64,000 nt of DNA. It comes from Trichormus variabilis 0441. Lineage in GTDB: Bacteria; Cyanobacteriota; Cyanobacteriia; Cyanobacteriales; Nostocaceae. Location of the stretch: assembly GCF_009856605.1 (NCBI RefSeq), contig NZ_CP047242.1, positions 1,982,001-2,046,000 on the forward strand, read 5' to 3'. Of the stretch, positions 9,041-18,236 are shown one piece after another (positions within the stretch are counted from its first letter, which is position 1; every line of letters starts with the position of its first letter). The position numbers and the translations under genes are program-made. The notes beneath the pieces are model-generated. The model was not told the DNA's origin, did no database searches, and was given only the letters and a program-made list of their open reading frames with translations.

Positions 9041-9582
9041 GTAGTTTATTGCAGGGAGTTAACCTATACTTAATCGGTATGATGGGCGCTGGTAAGACTA
9101 CAGTAGGACATTTACTCGCCCAGGAATTGGGTTATGGCTTTTTAGATACTGATAATGTTATTGCCCAAGCTGCTAAAAAATCTATCAACGAGATATTTGC
9201 CGAAGCAGGGGAAGCGGGATTTCGCCAGATAGAAAGCGATGTGCTAGCGCAGGTTTGTTCCTATACTAAGTTGACTGTAGCGACAGGTGGGGGTATTGTG
9301 TTGCGACGAGAAAACTGGAGTTACCTACACCACGGTTTAATTGTGTGGCTAGATGTCTCAGTAGATATACTCTATGCACGTTTAGCGGCAGATACAACAA
9401 GACCACTTTTACAGGATGATGACCCTAAAGGCAAATTGCGATCGCTTCTAGAACAACGAACACCGCTTTATTCGCAAGCAGATTTACGCATCTGTGTCAA
9501 TGCAGAAGAAACACCAGAACAAATTGCCAATAAAATTATGCAGGTCATTCCCAGCGTCCTGAAACAAACTACTGCTAATTAG
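9037..9582 (+). CDS. aroK: shikimate kinase
   Basis: A 181-residue P-loop kinase that phosphorylates shikimate at the 3-hydroxyl using ATP, the fifth step of the chorismate pathway. The Walker A motif GMMGAGKT is at residues 14-21. The substrate-binding Asp in LDTDNVIA, the Arg in FRQIESDV, the glycine loop ATGGGIVLR and the lid Arg in TTRPLLQ are all present in order, as in the AroK family. Length is normal. The ATG at 9037 leaves only six residues before the first beta-strand. It precedes argB on the same strand by 85 bp with a hairpin in the gap. Confidence 0.96.
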   Translation: MSSLLQGVNLYLIGMMGAGKTTVGHLLAQELGYGFLDTDNVIAQAAKKSINEIFAEAGEAGFRQIESDVLAQVCSYTKLTVATGGGIVLRRENWSYLHHGLIVWLDVSVDILYARLAADTTRPLLQDDDPKGKLRSLLEQRTPLYSQADLRICVNAEETPEQIANKIMQVIPSVLKQTTAN

Positions 9583-9628
9583 TAATTCGTAATTTGTCAT
9601 TCGCAATGAAAGCAACAATTACGAATTA
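9583..9628. repeat. inverted repeat between aroK and argB
   Basis: TAATTCGTAATT (9583-9594) pairs perfectly with AATTACGAATTA (9617-9628) across a 22-base loop. Related AATTACGAATTA strings occur near 3085 and 6939, so this is a dispersed repeat. It could act as an mRNA hairpin in the aroK-argB gap; there is no T-run for a standard terminator. Confidence 0.65.
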
Positions 9629-9667
9629 TACTGACTGCATAAATATATAAGTATCCACGGCTCCTCA

Positions 9668-10561
9668 ATGATGGTCAACGATATTGAGTATATCAGGCAA
9701 GCTGAAGCTACTCGTGTGCAGGTACTAAGCGAAGCACTACCTTATATTCAACAATTTGCCGGTCGCACCGTTGTTGTTAAATATGGTGGTGCGGCTATGA
9801 AAGATAGCCACCTCAAAGACCAAGTTATCCGCGATATTGTTTTTTTATCCTGCGTTGGGTTGCGACCAATCTTAGTACATGGTGGCGGCCCGGAAATTAA
9901 CAGTTGGTTAGATAAGCTGGGAATTGAAGCACAGTTTAAGAACGGTCTACGAGTCACCGATGCTCCCACAATGGATGTTGTGGAAATGGTGTTGGTAGGT
10001 CGAGTTAATAAAGAAATTGTCTCCCTAATTAACCAAGCTGGCGGCTTGGCAGTAGGACTTTGTGGCAAAGATGGTAACCTAATTACTGCCCGTCCCCAAG
10101 GCCAAGAGGGTATTGGCTTTGTCGGGGAAGTGAGTAACGTTAACATCAAAATTTTGGAAACTTTGGCGAGTAACGGTTATATTCCCGTCGTTTCTAGCGT
10201 TGCTGCCGATGACTCAGGACAGGCTTACAATATTAACGCCGATACTGTAGCTGGTGAAATTGCTGCTGCCTTAGGGGCAGAAAAACTGATTTTATTAACG
10301 GACACCAGAGGTATTTTAAAAGATTATAAAGACCCTGGAACATTGATTCCCAAAGTAGATATTCGGGAAGCCCGCGAATTAATTAATGGTGGTGTTGTTA
10401 GCGGTGGGATGATCCCCAAAGTTACTTGTTGTGTGCGATCGCTCGCTCAAGGAGTCAGAGCCGCACACATCATAGACGGCCGTATTCCCCACGCCTTACT
10501 ACTGGAAATCTTTACTGATGTGGGTATTGGGACAATGATTCTCGGTTCTCAGTATAGTTAA
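9668..10561 (+). CDS. argB: acetylglutamate kinase
   Basis: A 297-residue amino acid kinase family protein catalysing ATP-dependent phosphorylation of N-acetyl-L-glutamate, the controlled step of arginine synthesis. Family motifs are [11 protein letters not shown] (about 36-46), [13 protein letters not shown] with the acetylglutamate-binding glycines, and GGMIPKV near the C-terminus. In cyanobacteria this enzyme is inhibited by arginine and activated by binding the PII protein (GlnB); the long N-terminal helix needed for the arginine-sensitive hexamer is present here (residues 1-30). Two adjacent ATG codons open the frame at 9668; the second is equally possible. Confidence 0.96.
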   Translation: MMVNDIEYIRQAEATRVQVLSEALPYIQQFAGRTVVVKYGGAAMKDSHLKDQVIRDIVFLSCVGLRPILVHGGGPEINSWLDKLGIEAQFKNGLRVTDAPTMDVVEMVLVGRVNKEIVSLINQAGGLAVGLCGKDGNLITARPQGQEGIGFVGEVSNVNIKILETLASNGYIPVVSSVAADDSGQAYNINADTVAGEIAAALGAEKLILLTDTRGILKDYKDPGTLIPKVDIREARELINGGVVSGGMIPKVTCCVRSLAQGVRAAHIIDGRIPHALLLEIFTDVGIGTMILGSQYS

Positions 10562-10589
10562 TTTGTAGGGGTATGGGTAATTGGTGAGT

Positions 10590-10730
10590 CCAGCCCTGTA
10601 GGCGGTGAATCCAGTGCTGTAGGAGGGTTTCCCTCCGTAGGCAACTGGTGAACCCGGAGGGGTTTCCCGCCGTAGGGGACTGGCGTTAGCGTAGCGGTAG
10701 CGACGTAAGGAGCGTCACCCGGAGGGTAAG
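10590..10730. repeat. cluster of short dispersed repeats
   Basis: The gap between argB and the TPR gene is filled by GC-rich repeat pieces: GTAGGCGGTGAATCC-like units, TCCCTCCGTAGG/CCCGGAGGG inverted bits and a GCGTTAGCGTAGCGGTAGCG segment. These are typical of intergenic repeats in Nostoc genomes. No gene is seen here. Confidence 0.55.
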
Positions 10731-10804
10731 TTGGTAATGGGGGCTAATCTTTCCCCCTACCCCCCACTCCCTATTTTCCAGTTAGTGCTGATCGGTGGGC
10801 AAAA

Positions 10805-11326
10805 GTGAGTACAGAAAGTTTAGAACTGGCTAAAACTCGATATCAAGCGGGTAAATTTGCTTTTGAAAATGGGCAATATCGAGAAGCGGTAGAAAATCTT
10901 GAAAAAGCCAGCGCCTTAGTCGCGCGTAACTCCCGCCTTGGGGGTGAAGTAGAAATTTGGTTAGTTACAGCCTATGAAGCGGCTGGACGTACTGAAGATG
11001 CGATCGCCCTTTGTCAGCAACTTCGTCGTCATCCCCACTCAGAAACTAGCCAACAAGCCCGACGTTTGCTTTATATCCTGCAAGCACCAAGATTGAAAAG
11101 ACCCAGCAATTGGATGACAGAGATTCCTGATTTAGGCGCACTGTCTGACAATGAAGCCAAAACGCGTGTTATGGCCAAGCCACGTAAACCTACAGAAAAA
11201 AAAGCACCTGCTGAAGTTGAATTTGTTGATCTTTCTCAGGTAAATACCAAAGATAATCGCTTCATCTGGCTGGCCTTAATTATGATTGGTTTAACTATTT
11301 CATATCTGGTTTGGCTGGGTTTTTAG
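10805..11326 (+). CDS. TPR-containing protein with C-terminal membrane anchor
   Basis: A 173-residue protein. Residues 1-95 form about two tetratricopeptide helical pairs (LAKTRYQAGKFAFENGQYREAVENL; then AYEAAGRTEDAIALCQQL). A charged linker with Lys/Pro-rich sequence follows (about 120-150) and a single hydrophobic helix ends the protein (about 152-171), so it is likely tail-anchored with the TPR part in the cytoplasm. The start is GTG at 10805, needed to include the first TPR helix. The following lipoprotein gene lies 77 bp downstream on the same strand and may be cotranscribed. Function unknown. Confidence 0.8.
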   Translation: MSTESLELAKTRYQAGKFAFENGQYREAVENLEKASALVARNSRLGGEVEIWLVTAYEAAGRTEDAIALCQQLRRHPHSETSQQARRLLYILQAPRLKRPSNWMTEIPDLGALSDNEAKTRVMAKPRKPTEKKAPAEVEFVDLSQVNTKDNRFIWLALIMIGLTISYLVWLGF

Positions 11327-11403
11327 GAGCCAGGAAGTAGAAAACTATTGGCAACTGACAACTGATACACCAAGTGCCGTAACTTTTGAGGAGGGATATA
11401 GTA

Positions 11404-12264
11404 ATGAATTATGTTAATGTTGGCAAAATTTTCCGGAAATTAAGCAAACAGCATAAGTTTTTTCTGCCAAACTTAAGTGCTAAAAATAAACTTCGTAAAC
11501 CCATTTTTTTATTAGTGCTGTTAACATCACTCCTATTAACTGGCTGTGTGCAGTACGATGTGGGGGTGAATTTTGATAATTCTAATCATGGTCAACTGGT
11601 GCAGCATATCAAATTGGCAGATAGGCTGACTAGTTTTAGTGGTGATTATGTATACGAATGGTTAACTAGCATAGAACGCCGCGCCCGGAAACTAGAAGGC
11701 AATGCCAAACGCATTTCGCCAGAAGAAATCATTGTGACGATTCCTTTTAGTAATGGTCAGGAATTACAAACGAAATTCAACGAATTTTTTAATTCCCGCA
11801 CCCATCAAACAAATGACACTGAAGCAGGTGGAGAAAATTCCGAATTTCCTAAGGTAGAGTCTAATTTGTTATTGGCACAAAATAACTTTCTTTTGGTAGT
11901 CAGAAATCAATTAATTTATGACTTAGATTTGCGATCGCTCTCTTTAATCGCCAATAAAGGTAATGTTTTAACAGATACTGGTTCCATTCTTGATTTAAAA
12001 TTCGCCTTAAAAACACCTTGGGGAGCCAAAAGCATTGAAAGAACAGAAACGGCCGTTCCACCAGAAAAGCAAAGTGGACAGCTGGTATGGCAATTGCAAC
12101 CCGGTGAACTCAACCATATAGAAGTAGTCTTTTGGCTACCCAGTCCTTTGGGTATTGGTGCTTTGTTAATTGTCCTGTTTGTTTGGGGTGGATTTTACCT
12201 GAGGTATAAATTTATGCCAGACCCCAAACTGCAATTAGCTAGCAAATCCGCCGTAGCAGAATAG
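11404..12264 (+). CDS. DUF3153 lipoprotein
   Basis: A 286-residue exported protein. The N-terminus is basic, then a hydrophobic stretch ends in a lipobox LLLTGC with Cys48, predicted lipid attachment site. The mature part is beta-rich and near the C-terminus carries a second hydrophobic helix (GIGALLIVLFVWGGFYLRY), then a short tail. This N-lipid plus C-TM layout and the QYDVGVNFDNSNHGQLVQHI start fit the cyanobacterial DUF3153 family. ATG 11404 is chosen because GAGGAGGG lies 6-13 bases upstream. The 47-residue leader is long for a lipoprotein. Function unknown. Confidence 0.8.
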   Translation: MNYVNVGKIFRKLSKQHKFFLPNLSAKNKLRKPIFLLVLLTSLLLTGCVQYDVGVNFDNSNHGQLVQHIKLADRLTSFSGDYVYEWLTSIERRARKLEGNAKRISPEEIIVTIPFSNGQELQTKFNEFFNSRTHQTNDTEAGGENSEFPKVESNLLLAQNNFLLVVRNQLIYDLDLRSLSLIANKGNVLTDTGSILDLKFALKTPWGAKSIERTETAVPPEKQSGQLVWQLQPGELNHIEVVFWLPSPLGIGALLIVLFVWGGFYLRYKFMPDPKLQLASKSAVAE

Positions 12265-12392
12265 GTGATGAGTGTTGAGTAGTTAGCGCACCATCTTATA
12301 TTTTTGGTGGTACTCTACTCAGCATTCGCAACTAAGTAGAACGACTGGAAAAAACAAACCTATGTTAAGTGATGTAAAAATACTAGGTTTCA

Positions 12393-12446
12393 GTTCGTAG
12401 TCAGGATTTTAGCCCTTGTTTGAGAACTGAAGTTCTCACTACAAAC
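12393..12446. repeat. degenerate Nostoc-type inverted repeat
   Basis: GTTCGTAGTCAGGA at the left and CACTACAAAC at the right, around a TGAGAACTGAAGTTCTCA core, form an imperfect hairpin of a class seen scattered through Nostoc genomes. It lies between the convergent DUF3153 and pdxH genes. Confidence 0.55.
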
Positions 12447-12475
12447 CTTTAATTATTTACTCTTTTCTACTTATA

Positions 12476-13120
12476 TTAAGGAGATAATCGGTGAATTTCC
12501 CAACTGTCATCATTTAAAAGAGTATAAAGCAGGCGATCGTGTAGGCGGCTAGAGCGTCCTTGCCAAAACTCTATCTGTGAGGGGATCACTCGCAAACCCC
12601 CCCAGTGGGAAGGTCTAGGAATCTCCTGATTTTCATATTTATGTTGAAATTCCTGCATCCTTTGCTCTAGAACTTCTCGACTGGCGATGATTTCGCTTTG
12701 ATTTGATACCCATGCACCCAGTCGGCTATTAGCAGGACGACTGTAGAAGTAGTAGTCTGATTCGCTTTCTGAAACCTTCTCTACCCTACCTGAAATTCTG
12801 ACTTGGCGTTCTAATTCTGCCCACCAAAAGACCAAAGCTGCTTGGGGATTTTCAGCTAGTTCTTGACCTTTCCGACTATTATAGTTGGTAAAAAAGACAA
12901 AACCCCGTTCATCAAAGTCTTTGAGCAGTACCATTCTCGCGGAAGGTTGACCATCTGGTGTACTTGTAGCGATAGTCATAGCATTGGGTTCTGGAAGTTG
13001 AGCTGCTAAAGCCTGCTCAAACCACCTTTTAAATTGTCTGAAAGGATTAGTATCAACTTCTACTTCACTTAAAGCCTCTAGGGTATAATCCTTGCGGAGG
13101 TCAGCTATGGTTCTATCCAT
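12476..13120 (-). CDS. pdxH: pyridoxamine 5'-phosphate oxidase
   Basis: A 214-residue FMN-dependent oxidase that converts pyridoxine or pyridoxamine phosphate to pyridoxal phosphate, the last step of vitamin B6 metabolism. Recognised by the FMN-binding [19 protein letters not shown] segment (about 61-79), [15 protein letters not shown], the WVSNQSEII region and the C-terminal [12 protein letters not shown] signature (about 188-199). Length equals the family's. Its ATG at 13120 lies only 23 bp from the ATG of the divergent permease gene, leaving almost no room for separate promoters. Confidence 0.97.
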   Translation of the reverse strand: MDRTIADLRKDYTLEALSEVEVDTNPFRQFKRWFEQALAAQLPEPNAMTIATSTPDGQPSARMVLLKDFDERGFVFFTNYNSRKGQELAENPQAALVFWWAELERQVRISGRVEKVSESESDYYFYSRPANSRLGAWVSNQSEIIASREVLEQRMQEFQHKYENQEIPRPSHWGGLRVIPSQIEFWQGRSSRLHDRLLYTLLNDDSWEIHRLSP

Positions 13121-13143
13121 AATGATTTAGTTCCTTTGCATCA

Positions 13144-14232
13144 ATGCGCCGTTCTTCATCCCTTCAAAGTTTACTCATTTATGGTCTGAGCGGCCCGGTT
13201 ATCGCTCTGAATGTCTGGCTATTGTCCGTACTTTTTCGGTATTTTCAAAGCCCTTTTACAATTCTGAGTCTGGCGGCGATTTTAGCTTTCTTACTAAATT
13301 ATCCAGTAAAATTTTTTGAACGGGCGAGAATTACCCGTACTCAAGCTGTTGTTATTGTTCTGCTGGTCACCTTAACTTTATTCGGCATTCTGGCAGTTAC
13401 TTTAGTGCCGATGCTGATTGACCAAACAGTCCAACTATTAAATAAGATTCCTGATTGGTTAACAGCTAGTCAAGCAAACTTAGAGCATTTTGAGAGATTT
13501 GCCAAGCAGCGACGTTTACCCCTTGATTTGCGGGTTGTGAGTAATCAAATAAACGCTAGCATTCAAAGTGTAGTGCAGCAACTGGCTTCTGGTGCGGTGG
13601 GATTAGCTGGAACATTGCTCTCAGGATTACTCAATTTTATATTAGTGGTAGTGCTGGCATTTTATATGCTGATATATGGCGATCGCGTCTGGTATGGTCT
13701 GATGAATCTACTACCATCTAAAATCAGACTCCCTTTAACCAAATCTTTGCAGTTAAACTTCCAAAACTTTTTCCTCAGCCAGTTATTGCTGGGGTTATTC
13801 ATGATTGTCGCGCTTACCCCGATTTTCCTCATCCTCAAAGTACCCTTTGCTTTGTTATTTGCCATACTCATTGGAATTTCCGAACTTATTCCTTTTATTG
13901 GCGCAACTTTAGGTATTGGGTTAGTAACAATTTTGGTACTTTTGCAAAACTGGTGGTTAGCAGTGCAAGTGGCGATCGCCGCAATTATCATGCAGCAGAT
14001 CAAAGACAATCTCTTAGGCCCCAAGTTACTGGGTAACTTTATTGGACTTAATCCTATTTGGATTTTTGTAGCAATTTTGATGGGATATGAAATAGCAGGT
14101 TTATTAGGAACACTAGTTGCTGTTCCTATTGCCGGCACCATTAAAGGAACTTTCGATACTCTTAAGGGTGGCAAGTCAGATGACTTTATGTCAACAGTCA
14201 CTATTGACCATGACTCACCTAATAATGAATAG
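13144..14232 (+). CDS. AI-2E family transporter (TqsA/PerM-like permease)
   Basis: A 362-residue integral membrane protein with about eight hydrophobic helices: two near the N-terminus (10-50), one at about 60-95, then a soluble loop (95-160) containing the family's amphipathic segment, and four or five helices in the C-terminal half. The PFALLFAILIGISELIPFIGA stretch and the DNLLGPKLLG motif are diagnostic for the AI-2E transporter/PerM family. Members export varied substrates, and a quorum-sensing role should not be assumed in cyanobacteria. Start codons of this gene and pdxH face away from each other across 23 bp. Confidence 0.9.
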   Translation: MRRSSSLQSLLIYGLSGPVIALNVWLLSVLFRYFQSPFTILSLAAILAFLLNYPVKFFERARITRTQAVVIVLLVTLTLFGILAVTLVPMLIDQTVQLLNKIPDWLTASQANLEHFERFAKQRRLPLDLRVVSNQINASIQSVVQQLASGAVGLAGTLLSGLLNFILVVVLAFYMLIYGDRVWYGLMNLLPSKIRLPLTKSLQLNFQNFFLSQLLLGLFMIVALTPIFLILKVPFALLFAILIGISELIPFIGATLGIGLVTILVLLQNWWLAVQVAIAAIIMQQIKDNLLGPKLLGNFIGLNPIWIFVAILMGYEIAGLLGTLVAVPIAGTIKGTFDTLKGGKSDDFMSTVTIDHDSPNNE

Positions 14233-14245
14233 TTAATAGTCAATA

Positions 14246-14890
14246 TTAGTATTCTGCACGCCCCGATCTTCTCCCTATCGGATTATTTCGCTGCATCACA
14301 AAACCTAAAGATACTCGTTTCATTATTAAGTACAAAACTAAAAGGATCACAAAACTAGCAGTAATAATAATCAAAGGCTGCTTTCCTAAAAGTTCTTCTA
14401 TACCCCTAGTCAATACAGCATCTGGTTGAGTAATAAAATCCCAACTATTAAATCGCAGAAATCTACCCCAATAAATGCCGATCGCACACAACGCATGAGT
14501 GATTAATTCAACCTTTAAAATCCATTCGCTTTTCTCAATGCGGTGTAAATAATAACCTAAATTGATTAAAGATATAACATAAGCTTCAAATCCTGCTAAG
14601 ATCACCAGCAAATAAACAGGAATTAGTACTAAGGTAATCATCCATACCGATTCAATGGTGCGAATATCGTGTATTAAATGAATTACATCAGTTAATAAAT
14701 AAGGTGCGTTAGGTAAAAAAGCATAGAAAACTAAAAATCCTAGCCACCATAGCCAAGAGCGTCCGCTTCTGGTGCGGAACAGCCAAACACTCAAAAGCAA
14801 AGGTATAAAAGCCAAAAATAAATTCCAAGTCATCCAACGCATATTTATACTCAAGACTTGCAATACTCTGGCTAATAATTCTTCTTTCAT
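14246..14890 (-). CDS. DUF1361 membrane protein
   Basis: A 214-residue protein with about six transmembrane helices. Motifs WLGFLVFYAFLPNAPYLLTD (about 49-68) and the later WGRFLRFNSWD (about 160-170) are the conserved features of DUF1361. The function of this family is unknown. It is convergent with the AI-2E-type permease, the two stop codons being 13 bp apart. Confidence 0.85.
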   Translation of the reverse strand: MKEELLARVLQVLSINMRWMTWNLFLAFIPLLLSVWLFRTRSGRSWLWWLGFLVFYAFLPNAPYLLTDVIHLIHDIRTIESVWMITLVLIPVYLLVILAGFEAYVISLINLGYYLHRIEKSEWILKVELITHALCAIGIYWGRFLRFNSWDFITQPDAVLTRGIEELLGKQPLIIITASFVILLVLYLIMKRVSLGFVMQRNNPIGRRSGRAEY

Positions 14891-15370
14891 AGCTGTTCGC
14901 TCTCAAAAGGTATAATTAGTCTGAATTTTATTTACTAGATAATTGTGTATTTTTATACACTTAAAAACACATAACAGTTCCCAGATGAATGAGAATATAA
15001 ACTAATCACAAAATCGTGATCCAACGAAATTTTCCACCCTATAGTCTCTTTTCATAACTAATGCTTTAAATTGGTTTCAATTTCTTAGTTTATATTTGTT
15101 TTTGTGTGAGCAACATAGATGAATCCTGACAAGCCACAGTATAGCGATAAAATTATTAGTGGTAAAGCTCTTCTTGTAAAATAGTTATCAAGAGTTGTAG
15201 TACAAAATACTAAAAACTACGTAAAAGTAACGTCTAACAACCTCTCTTTATTTTGCTTCCAGGTTAATTACAATCTGCTAGTTTAAAATTCCTGAATTAT
15301 CTGTGAAAAATTCATGATTCACCGTAATTAAAAGGGAAATTGAACAAAAGTAAGTGGTTTTATCAGTCAC
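14891..15370. other. AT-rich spacer, nothing recognised
   Basis: 480 bp between the DUF1361 start and the 3' end of the lipoprotein gene. It is AT-rich with no open frame of coding quality, no RNA signature and no obvious repeat. The DUF1361 promoter should lie near 14,900-15,000. Confidence 0.5.
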
Positions 15371-15850
15371 CTACTCAGGCTGATTGCAGTATTTATTTAA
15401 TTCCTTAACTAAGGTATCTGCTTCTTTGCCAGTAGTATTTGCTACTTTTGTGAGAGCCGTATCAATTTCTGTTCTAGCCTTTTTGAGTTTTTCCTTACCT
15501 GTGGGTGATTCTTCCGCTAATTTAGCTGCACCAAGGGCCTTACCTGCTGTGGCGATCGCCTGACTAATATTTTGGAACACCTTGATGAAACCAGTTTGAA
15601 ATTCCTTCAGATTTGGGTCTGTGAAACTAAGTTCTGCTAAAGAGGTTGTAATTGCTTCTAAATCCTTCGATAATTGTAAGCTTGTAATGACTTGTTGTCC
15701 TTTGTTTTGCTCAATCAGGGAATTTCCCGCATTCACCACCTGAATCAGTCGCTGACATTGGGTGGTTTTATCTTCAAAACAACCAGTAAGCAATACAGAG
15801 ATAATTATACCAATAGGAATAATAAGATTATATTTGCGCCAAGCCGACAT
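15371..15850 (-). CDS. lipoprotein of unknown function
   Basis: A 159-residue protein with a signal sequence ending in LLTGC (Cys24), so a lipid-anchored exported protein. The mature part is helical: repeats of Ala/Leu heptads such as LEAITTSLAELSF, FQNISQAIATAGKALGAAK and TEIDTALTKVANTTGKEAD suggest a helical bundle or coiled coil. Cysteines remain at the start of the mature chain (TTQCQRL) and near the end (KYCNQ) and could pair. ATG 15850 is used because GGGAG lies 7-11 bases upstream; an upstream in-frame ATG at 15886 has no such site. No family recognised. Confidence 0.75.
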   Translation of the reverse strand: MSAWRKYNLIIPIGIIISVLLTGCFEDKTTQCQRLIQVVNAGNSLIEQNKGQQVITSLQLSKDLEAITTSLAELSFTDPNLKEFQTGFIKVFQNISQAIATAGKALGAAKLAEESPTGKEKLKKARTEIDTALTKVANTTGKEADTLVKELNKYCNQPE

Positions 15851-15892
15851 ACATTCTCCCAATGACAATCGAATCTCGACAATCATAGCTAA

Positions 15893-15927
15893 TAAAAAAA
15901 CCCAGTTGTTGGCTCATCTGGGTTTTT
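15893..15927 (-). terminator. intrinsic terminator of the PEP-CTERM-type gene
   Basis: On the minus strand AACCCAG (pairs of 15918-15924 with 15899-15905) forms a stem with a 12-base loop, followed by a run of T residues and ATT. It lies about 80 bp past the stop at 16008 and just upstream of the lipoprotein start, as expected for a Rho-independent terminator. Confidence 0.75.
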
Positions 15928-16007
15928 CTAATTATCAAAATTATGAGGTAGTAGTAATTTCTGGCACAAGTTCGGTCACTAACTAACTTTAATCCGCGCC
16001 GAAATAT

Positions 16008-16724
16008 CTATGAACCTGATGTTTTGAGCCAGTTTTGTTTGCGTTGCGACAATAAACCAAGACCAGCTATTAAACCAAGTCCTAGTACAGTAGAGGACTC
16101 AGGTACTGTTTTTGCTTCCTCGTATTCGTAGGTGACTGTGACACTAGCTTTGGCTAAAGTTTCTATACCACTGCTGATGTTACCAGAGCCGGTAACAACT
16201 GAATTAGCCAAAGCTGAGAATAAAAAGTCTATATTGCCAGTGCCAGTAAATGCTTGCAAAAACTGGGTATCAGTAAAGACTGAGGTTGTAGATTTTGTCG
16301 CAGCTAGAGTATTAATCTTCCTACCTGAAGCCCCAGCCTTATCGTCCGTACCGTCATAGGCTGCAACTTGGTAAGTATAAAGATTTTCTGGATCAAGCAA
16401 CAACGGAGTTTGTGGTACAAGATCCGGTTGTGATAAAGAGAGGTTAGCATTTAGCTTTACTGTTATTGTAGAAGCGTTTCTGCTTTTGTTTTCAAACTCT
16501 GCATTTCCAGTTAAGTCGCCGACAAAATTTAGAGTTACTTTTTGGAGAGTACCAAGAGAAGAGTTAAACTTTTGTACCCCAAGAATAGAATTCTCGATAT
16601 CTGTAGTCTCGAAAGCTGTAGAACTTGTGTAGCTGAGTGAGGCTGCACTAGCAGATCCAGCAGTAGCAATAATTCCAGCGAGGGTTGTAGCAGCACCTAG
16701 TGTTTTAAACAGTGTTGTTGTCAT
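16008..16724 (-). CDS. exported PEP-CTERM-type protein (choice-of-anchor E like)
   Basis: A 238-residue protein with a signal peptide (about 1-28, ending GSASA) and a C-terminal sorting signal: VPESS, then a hydrophobic helix (VLGLGLIAGLGLLSQ) and a basic end (RKQNW). This tripartite tail is the PEP-CTERM signal handled by exosortase, here with Ser in place of the second Pro. The middle part (LQKVTLNFVGDLTGNAEFEN, ITVKLNANLSLS) is a beta-rich domain that fits the choice-of-anchor E group. Function unknown; likely surface or extracellular. A clear terminator follows. Confidence 0.85.
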   Translation of the reverse strand: MTTTLFKTLGAATTLAGIIATAGSASAASLSYTSSTAFETTDIENSILGVQKFNSSLGTLQKVTLNFVGDLTGNAEFENKSRNASTITVKLNANLSLSQPDLVPQTPLLLDPENLYTYQVAAYDGTDDKAGASGRKINTLAATKSTTSVFTDTQFLQAFTGTGNIDFLFSALANSVVTGSGNISSGIETLAKASVTVTYEYEEAKTVPESSTVLGLGLIAGLGLLSQRKQNWLKTSGS

Positions 16725-17017
16725 GGGTAAATAAGTTAGCTAAAAAAGAATTGCAATGATGACTAACTTATTTTTAACGCTGGAATCTTGTTTACCGGGT
16801 TGATAAATATACTTAAGTTTTTGTGAAGCTTTATCAACCTGTCAAATTGTTAGAATACATCCGGGTGATTCTTGCCTGGTAAACATTTCGCTTCTATCTT
16901 CACTAAGAATGTCTGCTAGTAAATTCTCGTAATCTGGCTATTTTATCAGTGTATTTGTATTTACTTATTGATCAATTTATAAGATATACGTAGTATCACG
17001 GTTTTGCTGGGAAATGC

Positions 17018-18073
17018 CTATTCCAGCACATCCAATTTTTTATTTAATAATTGATTCACGCGAAATTGTAATCGTTGTTGGAATTGTTTAGTACGTTGAT
17101 AAACTAACTTACGTTCCTGACTGGAAACGCAATCAAATACTTTGTCATTTAATTTTTCCACAGGCTCAACAAAGTAATGTAAGCGAGTTCTCATAGCCCA
17201 AACACCCATTGAAGGGAAAACAATTAAAGCGAATATTAAAGGTGATATCGGTAAAAACGGTAGTTTAAACAGTTTGCGTAATTTTTTTAAATTAATCGTC
17301 CAAGGATGTAAAGATTCGCTACCGATACAGACCACAGGGAGAATGGGGATATGATAGCGATCGCTCAACTGTACAAAACTCAAATCAAACTTCTGTAGTT
17401 GGTAACGTTGTCGCCAGCCTTTACAAGGCCCCCGTATTCCTTCGGGCGCATATAACAGAATTTTACCCTGTGCTACGGCTGCCTCAAAATCACTCAAATC
17501 AGCCCGGACTGCACCCAAAACCTGCGACCATTTGGGAGGTAGCCACCACACCATCCAAGGATGTTCAAATAATGACCCCTCTGCTATTGGTTGGGCTACC
17601 CAACCTCTTGTTTGACCTAATAAATAACCCAAACTAATAAAATCCCAAGGGAAACACATCCCTGCATGATTCATCGCCACAATCATCGGGCCTGTTGATG
17701 GTAAATTCTCAACTTGATGCAATTCCCCACGGAAATAATGCTGCACAATTGGGGCTAAAATCTCTTCCCGAAAAGCCTGTTGATAATTGGGGTTAAATTC
17801 CTCAGCCTCTGTTCTGGGAGAACGACAACCCAGACGCAACCATCTACTGAACAATGCTACATAAAATCCGCAAGGAATTAAAAACAGCAGATATTCTAAC
17901 CAATTCCATCCATCTGGGTCTTGATGATAATGTTGCCAGTGACGGTTAAATAAAATCAACCAGCCAGGAGGATACCACAAACAAAGCCAATCAAACCAGC
18001 TAAATTTATACCCCCGGTTGATATTCTGCTCTAAGTGAGTATTTATCAAACTTTCAGATGGTTGATTAATCAC
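17018..18073 (-). CDS. PlsC-like lysophospholipid/glycerol acyltransferase
   Basis: A 351-residue protein. A hydrophobic region at about 55-80 may anchor it to the membrane. The acyltransferase core carries NHAGMCFPWD (His and Asp separated by seven residues), LYAPEGIRGP (the EGxR-type motif that binds the glycerol phosphate) and ILPVVCIGS. The first block normally reads NHxxxxD, with four residues between His and Asp; the wider spacing here is unusual and could change the catalytic geometry. The most likely role is transfer of acyl groups to a glycerolipid precursor. Substrate not known. Confidence 0.8.
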   Translation of the reverse strand: MINQPSESLINTHLEQNINRGYKFSWFDWLCLWYPPGWLILFNRHWQHYHQDPDGWNWLEYLLFLIPCGFYVALFSRWLRLGCRSPRTEAEEFNPNYQQAFREEILAPIVQHYFRGELHQVENLPSTGPMIVAMNHAGMCFPWDFISLGYLLGQTRGWVAQPIAEGSLFEHPWMVWWLPPKWSQVLGAVRADLSDFEAAVAQGKILLYAPEGIRGPCKGWRQRYQLQKFDLSFVQLSDRYHIPILPVVCIGSESLHPWTINLKKLRKLFKLPFLPISPLIFALIVFPSMGVWAMRTRLHYFVEPVEKLNDKVFDCVSSQERKLVYQRTKQFQQRLQFRVNQLLNKKLDVLE

Positions 18074-18236
18074 AAATACTTAATATTCAAGGATAAAAGT
18101 TTTATCAGGAAAACATCCTAGCCTGAAAAATTTATCATTTGTATCCGACCATAGACGTAAAATTTACTACATTTTACAGAAAATCAGGGTTTATGGATTA
18201 TTGAATACTCCTATTACCAATTACCAATTACCCAAC

